A DNA stretch of 36,013 nucleotides. Origin: Candidatus Bathyarchaeia archaeon (lineage in GTDB: Archaea > Thermoproteota > Bathyarchaeia > Bathyarchaeales > Bathycorpusculaceae). The translations under genes were made by a program, and so were the position numbers. The notes beneath the pieces were generated by a model. The model was not told the origin of the DNA. It saw only the letters and a list, made by a program, of their open reading frames with translations, and ran no database searches. Numbering within the stretch: position 1 is the first letter of the stretch; every line of letters starts with the position of its first letter. Below are positions 22,932-30,721 of this stretch, one piece after another. Where the stretch lies: assembly GCA_030019335.1 (NCBI GenBank), contig JASEET010000001.1, positions 296,241-332,253 of the forward strand, in the 5' to 3' direction.

Positions 22932-23915
22932 ATGGGAGTCGTTGCCTCAGCTCCTGCTAAAGTGATACTTTTTGGGGAACACTTCGTAGTGTACGGCGCG
23001 CCAGCCATAGTACTAGCCATAGACAAAAGAGCCTATGCAAAAGCTGAGTTGCGCGACGATAAACGATTATATTTACGTTCAGTAAACCTCAACCTCGCCG
23101 GATACTTCGAAAGCGGAATTTTTAAGGCAGAACAAGGCAATGCAAAGGAAGCAAAATTAAAATTTGAACCGCTGAAGCTTGCTGTGGAAAAAGTCCTAGA
23201 AATTCACGGAGAAAACGTTGGTTTAAACATTGAAGTTAATTCAACGGTTCCGGTTGCCGCTGGATTAGGGTCCTCAGCAGCCGTGGCAGCGGCCGTAACA
23301 GCGGCTGTTGGTGCCCTCTTAAACGTGAAAATGTCGAAAGAAGATGTTTTCCGCATTTCTTTTGAAGCTGAAAAGATTGTGCATGGAACTCCATCGGGAG
23401 TGGACCCGGCAATTTCAACCTTCGGGGGCACACTTTTGTTTCAGATGGACACCGGATTTAAACCGTTAGATGTTAAGGCTGATGTTCCGCTCGTTATAGG
23501 CGATACTGGTGTTAAAAGGTCTACGCGTGTTCAAGTTGCGAAGGTGCGAGATTTAAAGGATAAGTATCCACGACCCGTGGATCCTATGATGCGGGCTGCC
23601 CGTGAAATAGTTTTAAGGGCCATAGACGCCCTCAAGAAAGATGATTTGGAGACCCTCGGGGATTTAATGAATATCAACCACGCCTTGCTTTGCGGGTTAG
23701 GAGTTTCGGATGAATCATTAGAGTGGCTTATAAACGCTGCACGAAAAGCTGGCGCCTTAGGTGCAAAATTAACTGGTGCCGGCGGAGGCGGATGCATGAT
23801 AGCCCTAGCAGAAAATGAAAGGCTTGAACAGGTTTTGGAAGCTATTCAAAGAGCGGGTGGAAGAGCGTTCATAGCAAGGAAAACAGATGAGGGTGTTAGG
23901 ATTGAGCGAACCTAA
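22932..23915 (+). CDS. mvk: Mevalonate kinase
   Basis: The enzyme phosphorylates mevalonate with ATP. All three GHMP motifs are present: PAKVILFGEHFVVYG at the N-terminus, VPVAAGLGSSAAVAAAV (ATP loop) and KLTGAGGGGCMIAL near the C-terminus. The catalytic Asp lies in GTPSGVDPAIS. ATG 22932 (MGVVASAPAKV) is the natural start, 8 nt after the Memo stop; codons back to 22908 are open but not needed. The downstream kinase gene overlaps the 3' end by 29 nt. This is the first of four consecutive genes for archaeal lipid precursors. Confidence 0.95.
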   Translation: MGVVASAPAKVILFGEHFVVYGAPAIVLAIDKRAYAKAELRDDKRLYLRSVNLNLAGYFESGIFKAEQGNAKEAKLKFEPLKLAVEKVLEIHGENVGLNIEVNSTVPVAAGLGSSAAVAAAVTAAVGALLNVKMSKEDVFRISFEAEKIVHGTPSGVDPAISTFGGTLLFQMDTGFKPLDVKADVPLVIGDTGVKRSTRVQVAKVRDLKDKYPRPVDPMMRAAREIVLRAIDALKKDDLETLGDLMNINHALLCGLGVSDESLEWLINAARKAGALGAKLTGAGGGGCMIALAENERLEQVLEAIQRAGGRAFIARKTDEGVRIERT

Positions 23916-24702
23916 ACCTACAATTTTGAAAATTGGTGGTTCAGTAATCACGGACAAGAGTAAAGAACTCGATGTGCAAATGCAAGCCATAAACCGTTTA
24001 GCAGAGGAAATACGGGAAGCAAATGTTCAAAATTTGATAATAGTTCATGGCGGCGGAAGCTTTGGGCATCATCTTGCACAACGATACGCTATAACAGAAG
24101 GATTCAAAAAAGAAACTCAGAGAATTGGTTTTTCAGAAACACATCACGTCATGACTGTGCTTAACGGGCTATTCATGGATGCATTAATATGGCGCAACGT
24201 TCCAGCAGTAAGCATCACACCTTCCTCGTGCATAATAACAAAAAATGGCAGAATCCAATGCTTTGAAGATGCACCGTTAAAGATGCTGTTGAAAATGGGT
24301 TTCTTACCAGTTCTTTACGGAGATGCAGTCTTAGACACAAAGTTAGGCTTCGCAATACTGTCCGGCGACCAACTGGTTTCAGTGCTTGCCACAAGGTTTA
24401 ATGCAGAACGCATCATAATAGGTGTTGACGTAGACGGATTGTATGATGTGGATCCGAAAGTTAAGAAAACTGCAAAAAAGTTTACGCATTTAACATTAGA
24501 AGAGCTTAAAGAACTTCAGAGCAAACTAGACAAGTCAACGGCTTGGGATGTTACGGGCGGCATGTTCGGCAAGATAGCCGAGCTTTTACCAGCCATAGAG
24601 CAGGGAATCCCAGTGACCATTGTGAATGCCGCAAAGCCAAACTATATTTACAAGGCCCTTAAAGGAAAAAAGGTGAAAAGTACCTTAATAGAGAAGGAGT
24701 AG
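23887..24702 (+). CDS. ipk: Isopentenyl phosphate kinase
   Basis: IPK turns isopentenyl phosphate into IPP, the last step of the archaeal form of the mevalonate pathway. It is an amino-acid-kinase fold protein with PTILKIGGSVITDK (about 11-24), HGGGSFGHHLA with the substrate-binding histidine that marks IPK, PVLYGDAV, LSGDQLVSVLA, GVDVDGLYDVDP and DVTGGMFGKI. ATG 23887 overlaps mvk by 29 nt; TTG 23902 would place the start nearer the conserved first strand. Mevalonate kinase upstream and IPP isomerase downstream confirm the pathway. Confidence 0.94.
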   Translation: MRVLGLSEPKPTILKIGGSVITDKSKELDVQMQAINRLAEEIREANVQNLIIVHGGGSFGHHLAQRYAITEGFKKETQRIGFSETHHVMTVLNGLFMDALIWRNVPAVSITPSSCIITKNGRIQCFEDAPLKMLLKMGFLPVLYGDAVLDTKLGFAILSGDQLVSVLATRFNAERIIIGVDVDGLYDVDPKVKKTAKKFTHLTLEELKELQSKLDKSTAWDVTGGMFGKIAELLPAIEQGIPVTIVNAAKPNYIYKALKGKKVKSTLIEKE

Positions 24703-24704
24703 AG

Positions 24705-25808
24705 TTGGCTAAAGAAACAAGAAAGCGTAAAGCAGACCATATCAGAATCTCCCTAAACCAGAATGTTCAAGCAAGAACGACAACAACGGGCTTCGAAGAC
24801 ATCCATTTTATTCACAAGGCTTTGCCAGAAATTGACAAGCATAAAATAGACCTGTCCACAACCGTTTTTAACCACAAGTTTGCCGCACCATTAATTGTAG
24901 GCGCCATAACTGGTGGAGCACCGGAATCAACGAAAATAAATGCAACAATAGCTGAAGTCGTGGAAGAGTTAGGTTTAGGAATGGGTGTGGGAAGTCAACG
25001 GGCAGCAATAGAGGATAAACAACTTGAAAAAACCTTCGCCATAGCCAGAAAAAAGGCTCCAACGGCCTTCATAATCGCCAACGTCGGCGGAGTACAGCTT
25101 GTTAATGGATACAGTCTAAAAGAAGTAAAAAAAGCCGTAGAAATGATTGATGCAGATGCCATTGCAATACACTTAAATTCATTACAAGAGGCTGTTCAAC
25201 CAGAAGGCCAAACAAACTTTCAAGGAATACTTGAAAAAATAGGTAAGATTGCAAAAGAGCTGAACAAGCCTGTAATTGCAAAGGAAACAGGCGCTGGTAT
25301 AGCCGCTGAAGAAGCAAAGAAACTTGAAACTGTTGGTGTGAAAGGCATAGACGTAAGCGGAGCAGGCGGCACAAGCTTCGCTGCAGTTGAGTTTTATCGT
25401 GCAAAAGGGCGTGGAAACAGTTTCCAACGCAGATTGGGCGATGTTTTCTGGGACTGGGGCATTCCAACAGCAATAAGCATTGTTGAGGTTTCACAAACAG
25501 TGAACATTCCAGTTATTGCTTCCGGAGGAATACGCGACGGAGTAGACATGGCTAAGGCTTTAGCCCAAGGTGCAAGCCTCACAAGTCTTTCCCAACCAGT
25601 GTTGCGGGCAGCAGTTAAAGGCGTAAAAGAAACAAAAGATACTCTTTCACTTTTAATAGAAGAACTGAGAAATAGCATGTTCCTCGTGGGAGCAGGTTCT
25701 GTTCAAACTTTGCGGGAGACTCCACTTGTTATAACGGGTAAAACAGCAGAATGGTTAAGGATGAGGGGTTTCAACATAGAAAACTATGCGCGGAAAGGAA
25801 GGAATTAA
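24705..25808 (+). CDS. fni: Type 2 isopentenyl-diphosphate delta-isomerase
   Basis: This FMN- and NAD(P)H-dependent isomerase exchanges IPP and DMAPP. Motifs are RKADHIRISLNQNVQ, FAAPLIVGAITGGAPES, GLGMGVGSQRAAIED, IANVGGVQL, AIHLNSLQEAVQPEGQTNF (active-site segment), KETGAGI, GVKGIDVSGAGGTSFA and VIASGGIRDGVDMAKALAQGA (FMN phosphate site). TTG 24705 follows ipk by 2 nt, with AGAAGGAG just upstream spanning the ipk stop. Length (367 aa) is standard. The next gene starts 2 nt later. Confidence 0.95.
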   Translation: MAKETRKRKADHIRISLNQNVQARTTTTGFEDIHFIHKALPEIDKHKIDLSTTVFNHKFAAPLIVGAITGGAPESTKINATIAEVVEELGLGMGVGSQRAAIEDKQLEKTFAIARKKAPTAFIIANVGGVQLVNGYSLKEVKKAVEMIDADAIAIHLNSLQEAVQPEGQTNFQGILEKIGKIAKELNKPVIAKETGAGIAAEEAKKLETVGVKGIDVSGAGGTSFAAVEFYRAKGRGNSFQRRLGDVFWDWGIPTAISIVEVSQTVNIPVIASGGIRDGVDMAKALAQGASLTSLSQPVLRAAVKGVKETKDTLSLLIEELRNSMFLVGAGSVQTLRETPLVITGKTAEWLRMRGFNIENYARKGRN

Positions 25809-25810
25809 CT

Positions 25811-26881
25811 TTGGATATTGAAAAATTTCTTGCAGAGAAAGCCGCCTTAATAGACAATGTTATTGAGAAATATATTCCAAGATTTTTCTCGGAGAACGCT
25901 GTTCTTTTTAGGATTAATCCGCCACGCTACGCATACAACCTAGAAGCCTTAAACAAAGCGGTTGCCAAGCCCATATGGGAGTTTCTCGACAGAGGCGGAA
26001 AACGATGGCGCCCAGCCCTTTTCCTACTAATCTGTGAAGCCCTAGGCAAAAACCCTGAAGATTTCATTGATTTTGCTATCATTCCGGAAGTAATTCACAA
26101 CGGAACACTGATGATAGATGATATAGAAGACGCATCCGAGTTTCGAAGAGGAAAGCCGTGCACATACAAGATTTACGGCTTAGACATAGCCATAAACGCT
26201 GGAAACGCCATGTACTATCTACCACTTTTATCACTAATAGGAAATAGGAAAAAAGTTTCCACGGAAAAACTATGCAAAATCTATGATATTTACGTGCTGG
26301 AGATGATTAGCCTAAGCCTTGGTCAAGCAGTGGACATAGCATGGCATAGAGGCTTGGCAGATGCAGACGCAATAGATGAAAAGAACTATCTACAGATGTG
26401 CGCCTACAAGACTGGAACCTTGGCGAGGATGGCTGCAAAAATTGCCGCCGTATTGGCGGATGCAAATGATGAACTCGTTGAAAAGCTTGGACATTTCGCT
26501 GAAAGCATCGGCGTAGCCTTCCAAATGCAAGACGACATCCTAGATTTAACAAGCACGGAATTTGCAAAAAAGAAAGGCGGACGCGGACAAGACATAACAG
26601 AGGGAAAAAGAACTCTAATAGTTATCCATGCCTTGAAGGTTGCAGATGCTAAAGATAGGGAAAGACTTATCGAAATTCTGAAAATGCATACTTCAGACCA
26701 GAAACTTAGAGACGAAGCTGTAGCAATAATGCAAAAGTCTGGCTCCATAGAATACGTTAAGCAATTTGCAAGAAAAATTGTTGAAAAAAGCTGGAGAGAA
26801 GTTGAAAGGCTTCTGCCAGCTTCAGATGCGAAGGAAAAATTAAACACTTTCGCAAAATTTCTAATTGAAAGAAAAATCTAA
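25811..26881 (+). CDS. Geranylgeranyl/farnesyl diphosphate synthase (polyprenyl synthetase)
   Basis: The enzyme extends DMAPP with IPP units to make the C20 chains of archaeal lipids. The first Asp-rich motif is in LMIDDIEDASEFRRGKP, the second in FQMQDDILDLTS, and the entry GGKRWRPALFLL matches the family. A short-chain product is likely, but chain length cannot be fixed from sequence alone. TTG 25811 is the start, just after fni with GGAAGGAA upstream; codons back to 25751 are open but overlap fni by 58 nt. It closes the mvk-ipk-fni-prenyltransferase block. Confidence 0.93.
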   Translation: MDIEKFLAEKAALIDNVIEKYIPRFFSENAVLFRINPPRYAYNLEALNKAVAKPIWEFLDRGGKRWRPALFLLICEALGKNPEDFIDFAIIPEVIHNGTLMIDDIEDASEFRRGKPCTYKIYGLDIAINAGNAMYYLPLLSLIGNRKKVSTEKLCKIYDIYVLEMISLSLGQAVDIAWHRGLADADAIDEKNYLQMCAYKTGTLARMAAKIAAVLADANDELVEKLGHFAESIGVAFQMQDDILDLTSTEFAKKKGGRGQDITEGKRTLIVIHALKVADAKDRERLIEILKMHTSDQKLRDEAVAIMQKSGSIEYVKQFARKIVEKSWREVERLLPASDAKEKLNTFAKFLIERKI

Positions 26882-26904
26882 ACACCATAACAGAGTGTTA
26901 ACAA

Positions 26905-28659
26905 TTGACATTTGGAAAAGATGCTGAACTTAAGGAACTAATTCGAAAAATCGCTTTGCTAAACGCTATTAGACATGATGGCAAAGCACGAACAGGTCCG
27001 GTTATTGGGAAACTTTTGGGTGAAAAACCAGAGTTAAGGGCAAAAGTAAAGGAAATTTCTAGTCTTGTTAGCAATGTTGTTCAGGAAGTTAACAGTCTTT
27101 CATTAAACGAACAGAAACGCATTGTTGAGGAGAAATGGCCTGAAACCCTCGTAAAGGAGAAGATTGAGGAGGAAAAACGTCTTCCACCTTTGCCCAACGT
27201 GGATAAATATGCCCAAGTTGTTACGCGTTTTTCGCCAAACCCAGACTGTGTTTTACACTTGGGTTCAGCCAGAGCCATAATCTTATGCTACGAGTACACA
27301 CGCATGTACAAAGGAAAATTCATCCTACGCTTCGAGGACACAGACCCGAAACTGAAAAGACCAGTTTTAGAGTTTTACGACCGTATTAGAGAGGATTTGG
27401 CTTGGCTTGAATGCAAACCAGACGAGGAATATATCCAAAGCGACAGAATCCCCATCTATTACGAGTACGCTGAAAAGCTGCTGAAGGACGGCGACGCCTA
27501 CGTCTGCACATGCCCGCCAAAACTGTTCCGAGAAAAAGTGTTAGCCAGTAAACCATGCGAATGCCGTAATTTGCCGCCAGACGAGCGTCTTGTAAGATGG
27601 AAACGCATGCTTGAAGGCGACTACAAGGAAGGAGAAGCCGTAGTCCGCGTAAAAACGGATCTGAACCATCCAAACCCAGCGGTTCGAGACTGGCCAGCGC
27701 TCCGCCTTATAGATGCTGAAAAGCATCCACATCCACTGGTTGGAAGCAAATACTATGTCTGGCCTCTATACAATTTCGCATGTGGCATAGACGACCATCT
27801 GATGGGTGTGACTCACATAATCAGAGGAAAAGAGCATTTAACAAACATGGTTCGGCAAGGGTTCATGTATAGGTACTTGGGCTGGCAGTATCCAGAAGCC
27901 ATACACTACGGCAGGCTCAAAATTACTGGGGCTTCCTTAAGTAAGTCAAAAATTGTTCAGGGGGTAAAGGAAGGTATTTATAAAGGTTGGGATGACCCTC
28001 GTCTGGCAACATTTGCAGCCTTGAGAAGACGGGGAATAGTGCCTGAAACAATTAAAAAGTTGATGATTGATGTTGGACCGAAAACTTCAGACGTTGTTTT
28101 AAGCTGGGAAAATCTTTATGCATATAACCGCAAAATTCTAGACCCAGAGGCAGACAGGTACTTCTTCGTGTACAACCCAATACAATTAACGGTTAAAAAC
28201 GTCTCGGAAACGTTCAAGGCAAAACTTCGCTTGCATCCAGACTATCCTGAAAAAGGATTCAGAGAATACACAATAATCCCCAAAGGAGACGATAATTCCG
28301 TAGTCTTGTGGATTTCAAGAAATGACATAGATGCATTGAAAGTTGAAAAAATGATACGTCTCATGGGCTTATTCAACATAAAAATTGAGAAAGTGAAAGC
28401 ATATTCTGCTGAAGCATCCTTCATTAGTGAACCCTACGAAGAAGCAAGAAAAACTGGAGCACCATTGATCCATTGGATACCCATCGGAGCTGACATGCCT
28501 TGTCAAGTTATTATGCCCGATGCAACAATAGCGGAAGGAATTGCTGAAAGTCTGTGCAAAAGGTTGAAGCCAAACGATCTAATACAATTTGAAAGGTTCG
28601 GCTTTGTGAGAGTTGACGAGATTAATATGAAGTTGACAGTTTACTACGCCCACAGATAA
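26905..28659 (+). CDS. gltX: Glutamyl-tRNA synthetase, archaeal/eukaryotic type
   Basis: Class I synthetase with the HIGH-like VLHLGSARA (H118) and the KMSKS-like ASLSKSK (K347). A roughly 100-residue N-terminal helical part (KARTGPVIGKLLGEKPELR) and a beta-barrel anticodon domain at the C-terminus mark the archaeal/eukaryotic GluRS-GlnRS branch. In most archaea it is non-discriminating and also charges tRNA-Gln for the amidotransferase route; that is inferred here. A cysteine cluster CTCPP...CECRN near residues 190-220 resembles the zinc knuckle found in some GluRS. TTG 26905 starts 23 nt after the prenyltransferase stop. Confidence 0.94.
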   Translation: MTFGKDAELKELIRKIALLNAIRHDGKARTGPVIGKLLGEKPELRAKVKEISSLVSNVVQEVNSLSLNEQKRIVEEKWPETLVKEKIEEEKRLPPLPNVDKYAQVVTRFSPNPDCVLHLGSARAIILCYEYTRMYKGKFILRFEDTDPKLKRPVLEFYDRIREDLAWLECKPDEEYIQSDRIPIYYEYAEKLLKDGDAYVCTCPPKLFREKVLASKPCECRNLPPDERLVRWKRMLEGDYKEGEAVVRVKTDLNHPNPAVRDWPALRLIDAEKHPHPLVGSKYYVWPLYNFACGIDDHLMGVTHIIRGKEHLTNMVRQGFMYRYLGWQYPEAIHYGRLKITGASLSKSKIVQGVKEGIYKGWDDPRLATFAALRRRGIVPETIKKLMIDVGPKTSDVVLSWENLYAYNRKILDPEADRYFFVYNPIQLTVKNVSETFKAKLRLHPDYPEKGFREYTIIPKGDDNSVVLWISRNDIDALKVEKMIRLMGLFNIKIEKVKAYSAEASFISEPYEEARKTGAPLIHWIPIGADMPCQVIMPDATIAEGIAESLCKRLKPNDLIQFERFGFVRVDEINMKLTVYYAHR

Positions 28660-28677
28660 ATAGGAGAACGGAAAGAC

Positions 28678-28977
28678 ATGCGCAAACAAGATAAAATAAT
28701 CATATGGCCAGCATATTTCGATTCAACAAAAACGAGAAGCGATGGAAGACGAATCCCCAAAAGTTTAGCTGTGTCTTCTCCAAAAATTTCAGAGATAAAG
28801 GAAGCCGCGGAAAAACTGGGCTTAGACTATGAACTTGTGTTGGATGCTGGCTATCCGAAAACTCCATGGCTGAAAACCGGCATGCTCCTCGTAACAAAAA
28901 AAGAAACAAAGAAACACATAATCAAAAGAATTGCTAAGCAGCTACTGAAAATCCGCAGCGCAACCAAGACAAAATAA
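28678..28977 (+). CDS. srp19: Signal recognition particle protein SRP19
   Basis: SRP19 binds the 7S RNA helices 6 and 8 and prepares it for SRP54. The 99-residue protein begins with the family pattern IIIWPAYFDSTKTRSDGRRIPKSLAV, followed by KISEIKEAAEKLGLDYELVLDAGYPKTPW and a basic tail. ATG 28678 follows gltX by 18 nt, with AGGAGA upstream. It is the last plus-strand gene of the core run and converges on the LSm gene. Confidence 0.93.
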   Translation: MRKQDKIIIWPAYFDSTKTRSDGRRIPKSLAVSSPKISEIKEAAEKLGLDYELVLDAGYPKTPWLKTGMLLVTKKETKKHIIKRIAKQLLKIRSATKTK

Positions 28978-28994
28978 GGTTTAACTTATCTTAT

Positions 28995-29009
28995 GTAGCG
29001 CACGGCTAC
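28995..29009 (+). terminator. Small hairpin between convergent srp19 and lsm
   Basis: GTAGC (28995-28999) pairs with GCTAC (29005-29009) over a 5-nt loop in the 51-nt gap between the two convergent genes. It is too short to be convincing alone; position is the only support for a bidirectional terminator. Confidence 0.2.
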
Positions 29010-29028
29010 TTGCACATCCAGCCATGCT

Positions 29029-29268
29029 CTACACCAGAGGGTACGATTTAGGAGGCGAAACAGTCACTATGTTATCTCCGCGCAGTATTATTGAGCCGAG
29101 CTTTTTAACGTTCCTAGCATCGCTTATATTTTCAGCATCCCTAAGCACCAAGTTTAGATGTTCGTCAAATCCTTCCAGTCTTCCTCTTAGACTTCCTCGG
29201 TTTTTTAACCTTACAAGCGCAGTCTTTCCAAGACTTTTTTCAAGAATATCGATAACCTTGTCGCTCAT
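29029..29268 (-). CDS. LSm/Sm-like archaeal RNA-binding protein
   Basis: The product is an Sm-fold protein that forms rings on U-rich RNA. Sm1 is visible as ALVRLKNRGSLRGRLEGFDEHLNLVLRDAE with the conserved D.h.N, and Sm2 as LGSIILRGDNIVTVSP with the 'iRG..i' signature. ATG 29268 (MSDKVIDIL) is preferred; a further ATG at 29280 adds four residues. The usual downstream partner L37e is not present here. The Cys-rich gene at 29316 lies upstream on the same strand, 47 nt away, and may be cotranscribed. Confidence 0.9.
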   Translation of the reverse strand: MSDKVIDILEKSLGKTALVRLKNRGSLRGRLEGFDEHLNLVLRDAENISDARNVKKLGSIILRGDNIVTVSPPKSYPLV

Positions 29269-29315
29269 TTTCCAAAGCATCTCTTTTTCGGATCATTCTT
29301 CTTTACAAGTTTAAA

Positions 29316-29528
29316 TCACATTAATTTTGTTGGCTTTGAGAGATAACGCTCATTTCTCTTAACTTCTGAACAATCAACAAGAAAACATAATCCCCTTATG
29401 CTTCTTAAGCCATGAATATGTCGTTGCAAACACTTAACGATGCATCGCTTTCCATCTCGGCTGACGTAAACAACACGGGCTTTACCGCCACAGACAGGAC
29501 ATACAACGTGATCACCAACATCAACCAT
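29316..29528 (-). CDS. Small putative zinc-ribbon protein
   Basis: The 70-residue protein has C10-x2-C13 in VVCPVCGGKARVVYVS and C29-x3-C33 in RCIVKCLQRHIHG, with histidines next to the second pair. This looks like a zinc ribbon or zinc knuckle. I do not recognise the family. ATG 29528 is preceded by a purine-rich GAAAGTGAG. Its place just upstream of the LSm gene on the same strand suggests an RNA-related role, by association only. Confidence 0.55.
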   Translation of the reverse strand: MVDVGDHVVCPVCGGKARVVYVSRDGKRCIVKCLQRHIHGLRSIRGLCFLVDCSEVKRNERYLSKPTKLM

Positions 29529-29560
29529 TTCTGTCTCACTTTCAATGGATTAAGTAACCT

Positions 29561-29896
29561 TTAAGCAACCATTTCCCGTGGAGGTTTTCCTATGATCTTT
29601 TTAACTCGCTTTAAGACCTCTTCTGAAGGTTTTTTAGGACTAAGGCTCAACTCAACATACCCTTTTGTTGCAGCTTTGTAGATGAGTTTACCGGTATATC
29701 CTAATTTAATCGCCAAGTATACAGGAATCGTCCCTTTCAATGTAACCATATGTAATAGCAGCTGATACAGCTTCGTCAAGTTAGGAGGTATGCATTCCAG
29801 TGTCCCAAACCACGTGTCAAGAAATTCTAAGCCTTTGACCTTTAACACCAAATACCTTCTTTGATGGACAAAAGAGGTTCTCCGCATTATAATCAT
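29561..29896 (-). CDS. Hypothetical protein, basic, possibly nucleic-acid-binding
   Basis: A 111-residue basic protein with no recognised family. It starts MRRTSFVHQRRYLVLKVKG, has a hydrophobic middle (LTKLYQLLLHMVTLKGTIPVYLAIKLGYTGKL) that could form helices of a winged-helix-like fold, and ends in a Lys-rich stretch. ATG 29896 or 29887 can serve as start; a TATA-like ACTTTAAAT lies unusually close upstream. Its 5' end overlaps a small plus-strand frame, so both may not be real. It precedes the Cys-rich and LSm genes on the same strand. Confidence 0.45.
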   Translation of the reverse strand: MIIMRRTSFVHQRRYLVLKVKGLEFLDTWFGTLECIPPNLTKLYQLLLHMVTLKGTIPVYLAIKLGYTGKLIYKAATKGYVELSLSPKKPSEEVLKRVKKIIGKPPREMVA

Positions 29897-30046
29897 TTAA
29901 AGTATGTTGAGACTACACCACAACCATCCATTTCGAAACTAGAAGTTACCTTGGATGCAGATCTAATGAGCAAGCTGAAGACGGCTGGCGCTGCAAACAA
30001 AACACCATCAGAAATTGCAGAACTTCTCAGACAGCAATTGAGGTAA
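29861..30046 (+). CDS. Possible ribbon-helix-helix small protein
   Basis: The last 38 codons read SKLEVTLDADLMSKLKTAG and then a helix PSEIAELLRQQLR. This fits the strand-helix-helix pattern of RHH DNA-binding proteins. The first 20 residues look unnatural and overlap the start of the opposite gene, so the true start may lie further in, although no good start codon is seen after the TATA-like CATTTAAAG at 29894-29901. It could be a short remnant. It lies just upstream of the RpoH-like pseudogene. Confidence 0.35.
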   Translation: MMDKRGSPHYNHLKYVETTPQPSISKLEVTLDADLMSKLKTAGAANKTPSEIAELLRQQLR

Positions 30047-30120
30047 ATCTGGAGGTTTTACATTGCAATGCCTTATTTTCCTCTTTTTTAGTGGCGATAC
30101 TATTAAGAAAAGCCTAGTCC

Positions 30121-30682
30121 GTGAGTGTGCGTTCTCCAGTGAAAATCCAAACAGTTGAGGAAAGAAAAGCTCTAATTCTTATTGAATTTAGGGGTTATAA
30201 GCTGATAAGACGCGAGGAACAAGAGGACGTCATCAACTTTATGGTTAAACTTCGTGGGGGAAAAAGGCAGTTATTGTGTGCATACTGAACCGCAAAGTAG
30301 TAGGAGTAGCGTTTGTTAGAAAACTAAGAAAATTTATGGATGTAATTGGACTTGAAAAAGGAGTTATAGTTGCTAATGCACGATACACTTTTGCTTCTAA
30401 AAGAGAAGCAAGGAAATATAGTATAGAGCTAATTCCGAGGCGTTTTCCAGCCTTCAACATTTTTAAACACAAGTTGGTGCCAAAACATGAAATTCTTCTA
30501 CCAGAAAAAGCAAAAGACCTGTTAGAGAAGCATCATATAAAGCCATATCAACTTCCCCGAATCAAATCATCGGATGTCGCTGTAATTGCAATAGGTCGAA
30601 ACCCGGAGACATCATCAAGGTTACGAGAAAAAGCCTCACAGCAGGAAAACACATTGCATACAGATTTGTTGCTCCGGGATAA
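30121..30682 (+). pseudogene. RpoH/Rpb5-like protein with extra N-terminal nuclease-fold domain, two frameshifts
   Basis: Three frames join into about 187 residues. Frame one (GTG 30121 or 30127) gives IEFRGYKLIRREEQEDVINF and breaks at GGGGGAAAAA near 30256-30265. Frame two gives KKAVIVCILNRKVVGVAFVR, KGVIVANARYTFASKREARK and IELIP, then the RpoH core HKLVPKHEILLPEKAK and IKPYQLPRIKSSD, to about 30600. Frame three gives PGDIIKVTRKSLTAGKH and AYRFV to a TAA at 30680. The C-terminal 80 residues are the archaeal RNA polymerase subunit H domain. The first 105 resemble an Mrr-like restriction fold, also the fold of the eukaryotic Rpb5 jaw. The conserved DP reads DV. Confidence 0.7.
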
Positions 30683-30721
30683 TGCATAAATCTGAAAAAT
30701 TTCAAAATAGATAAGTGAAAC

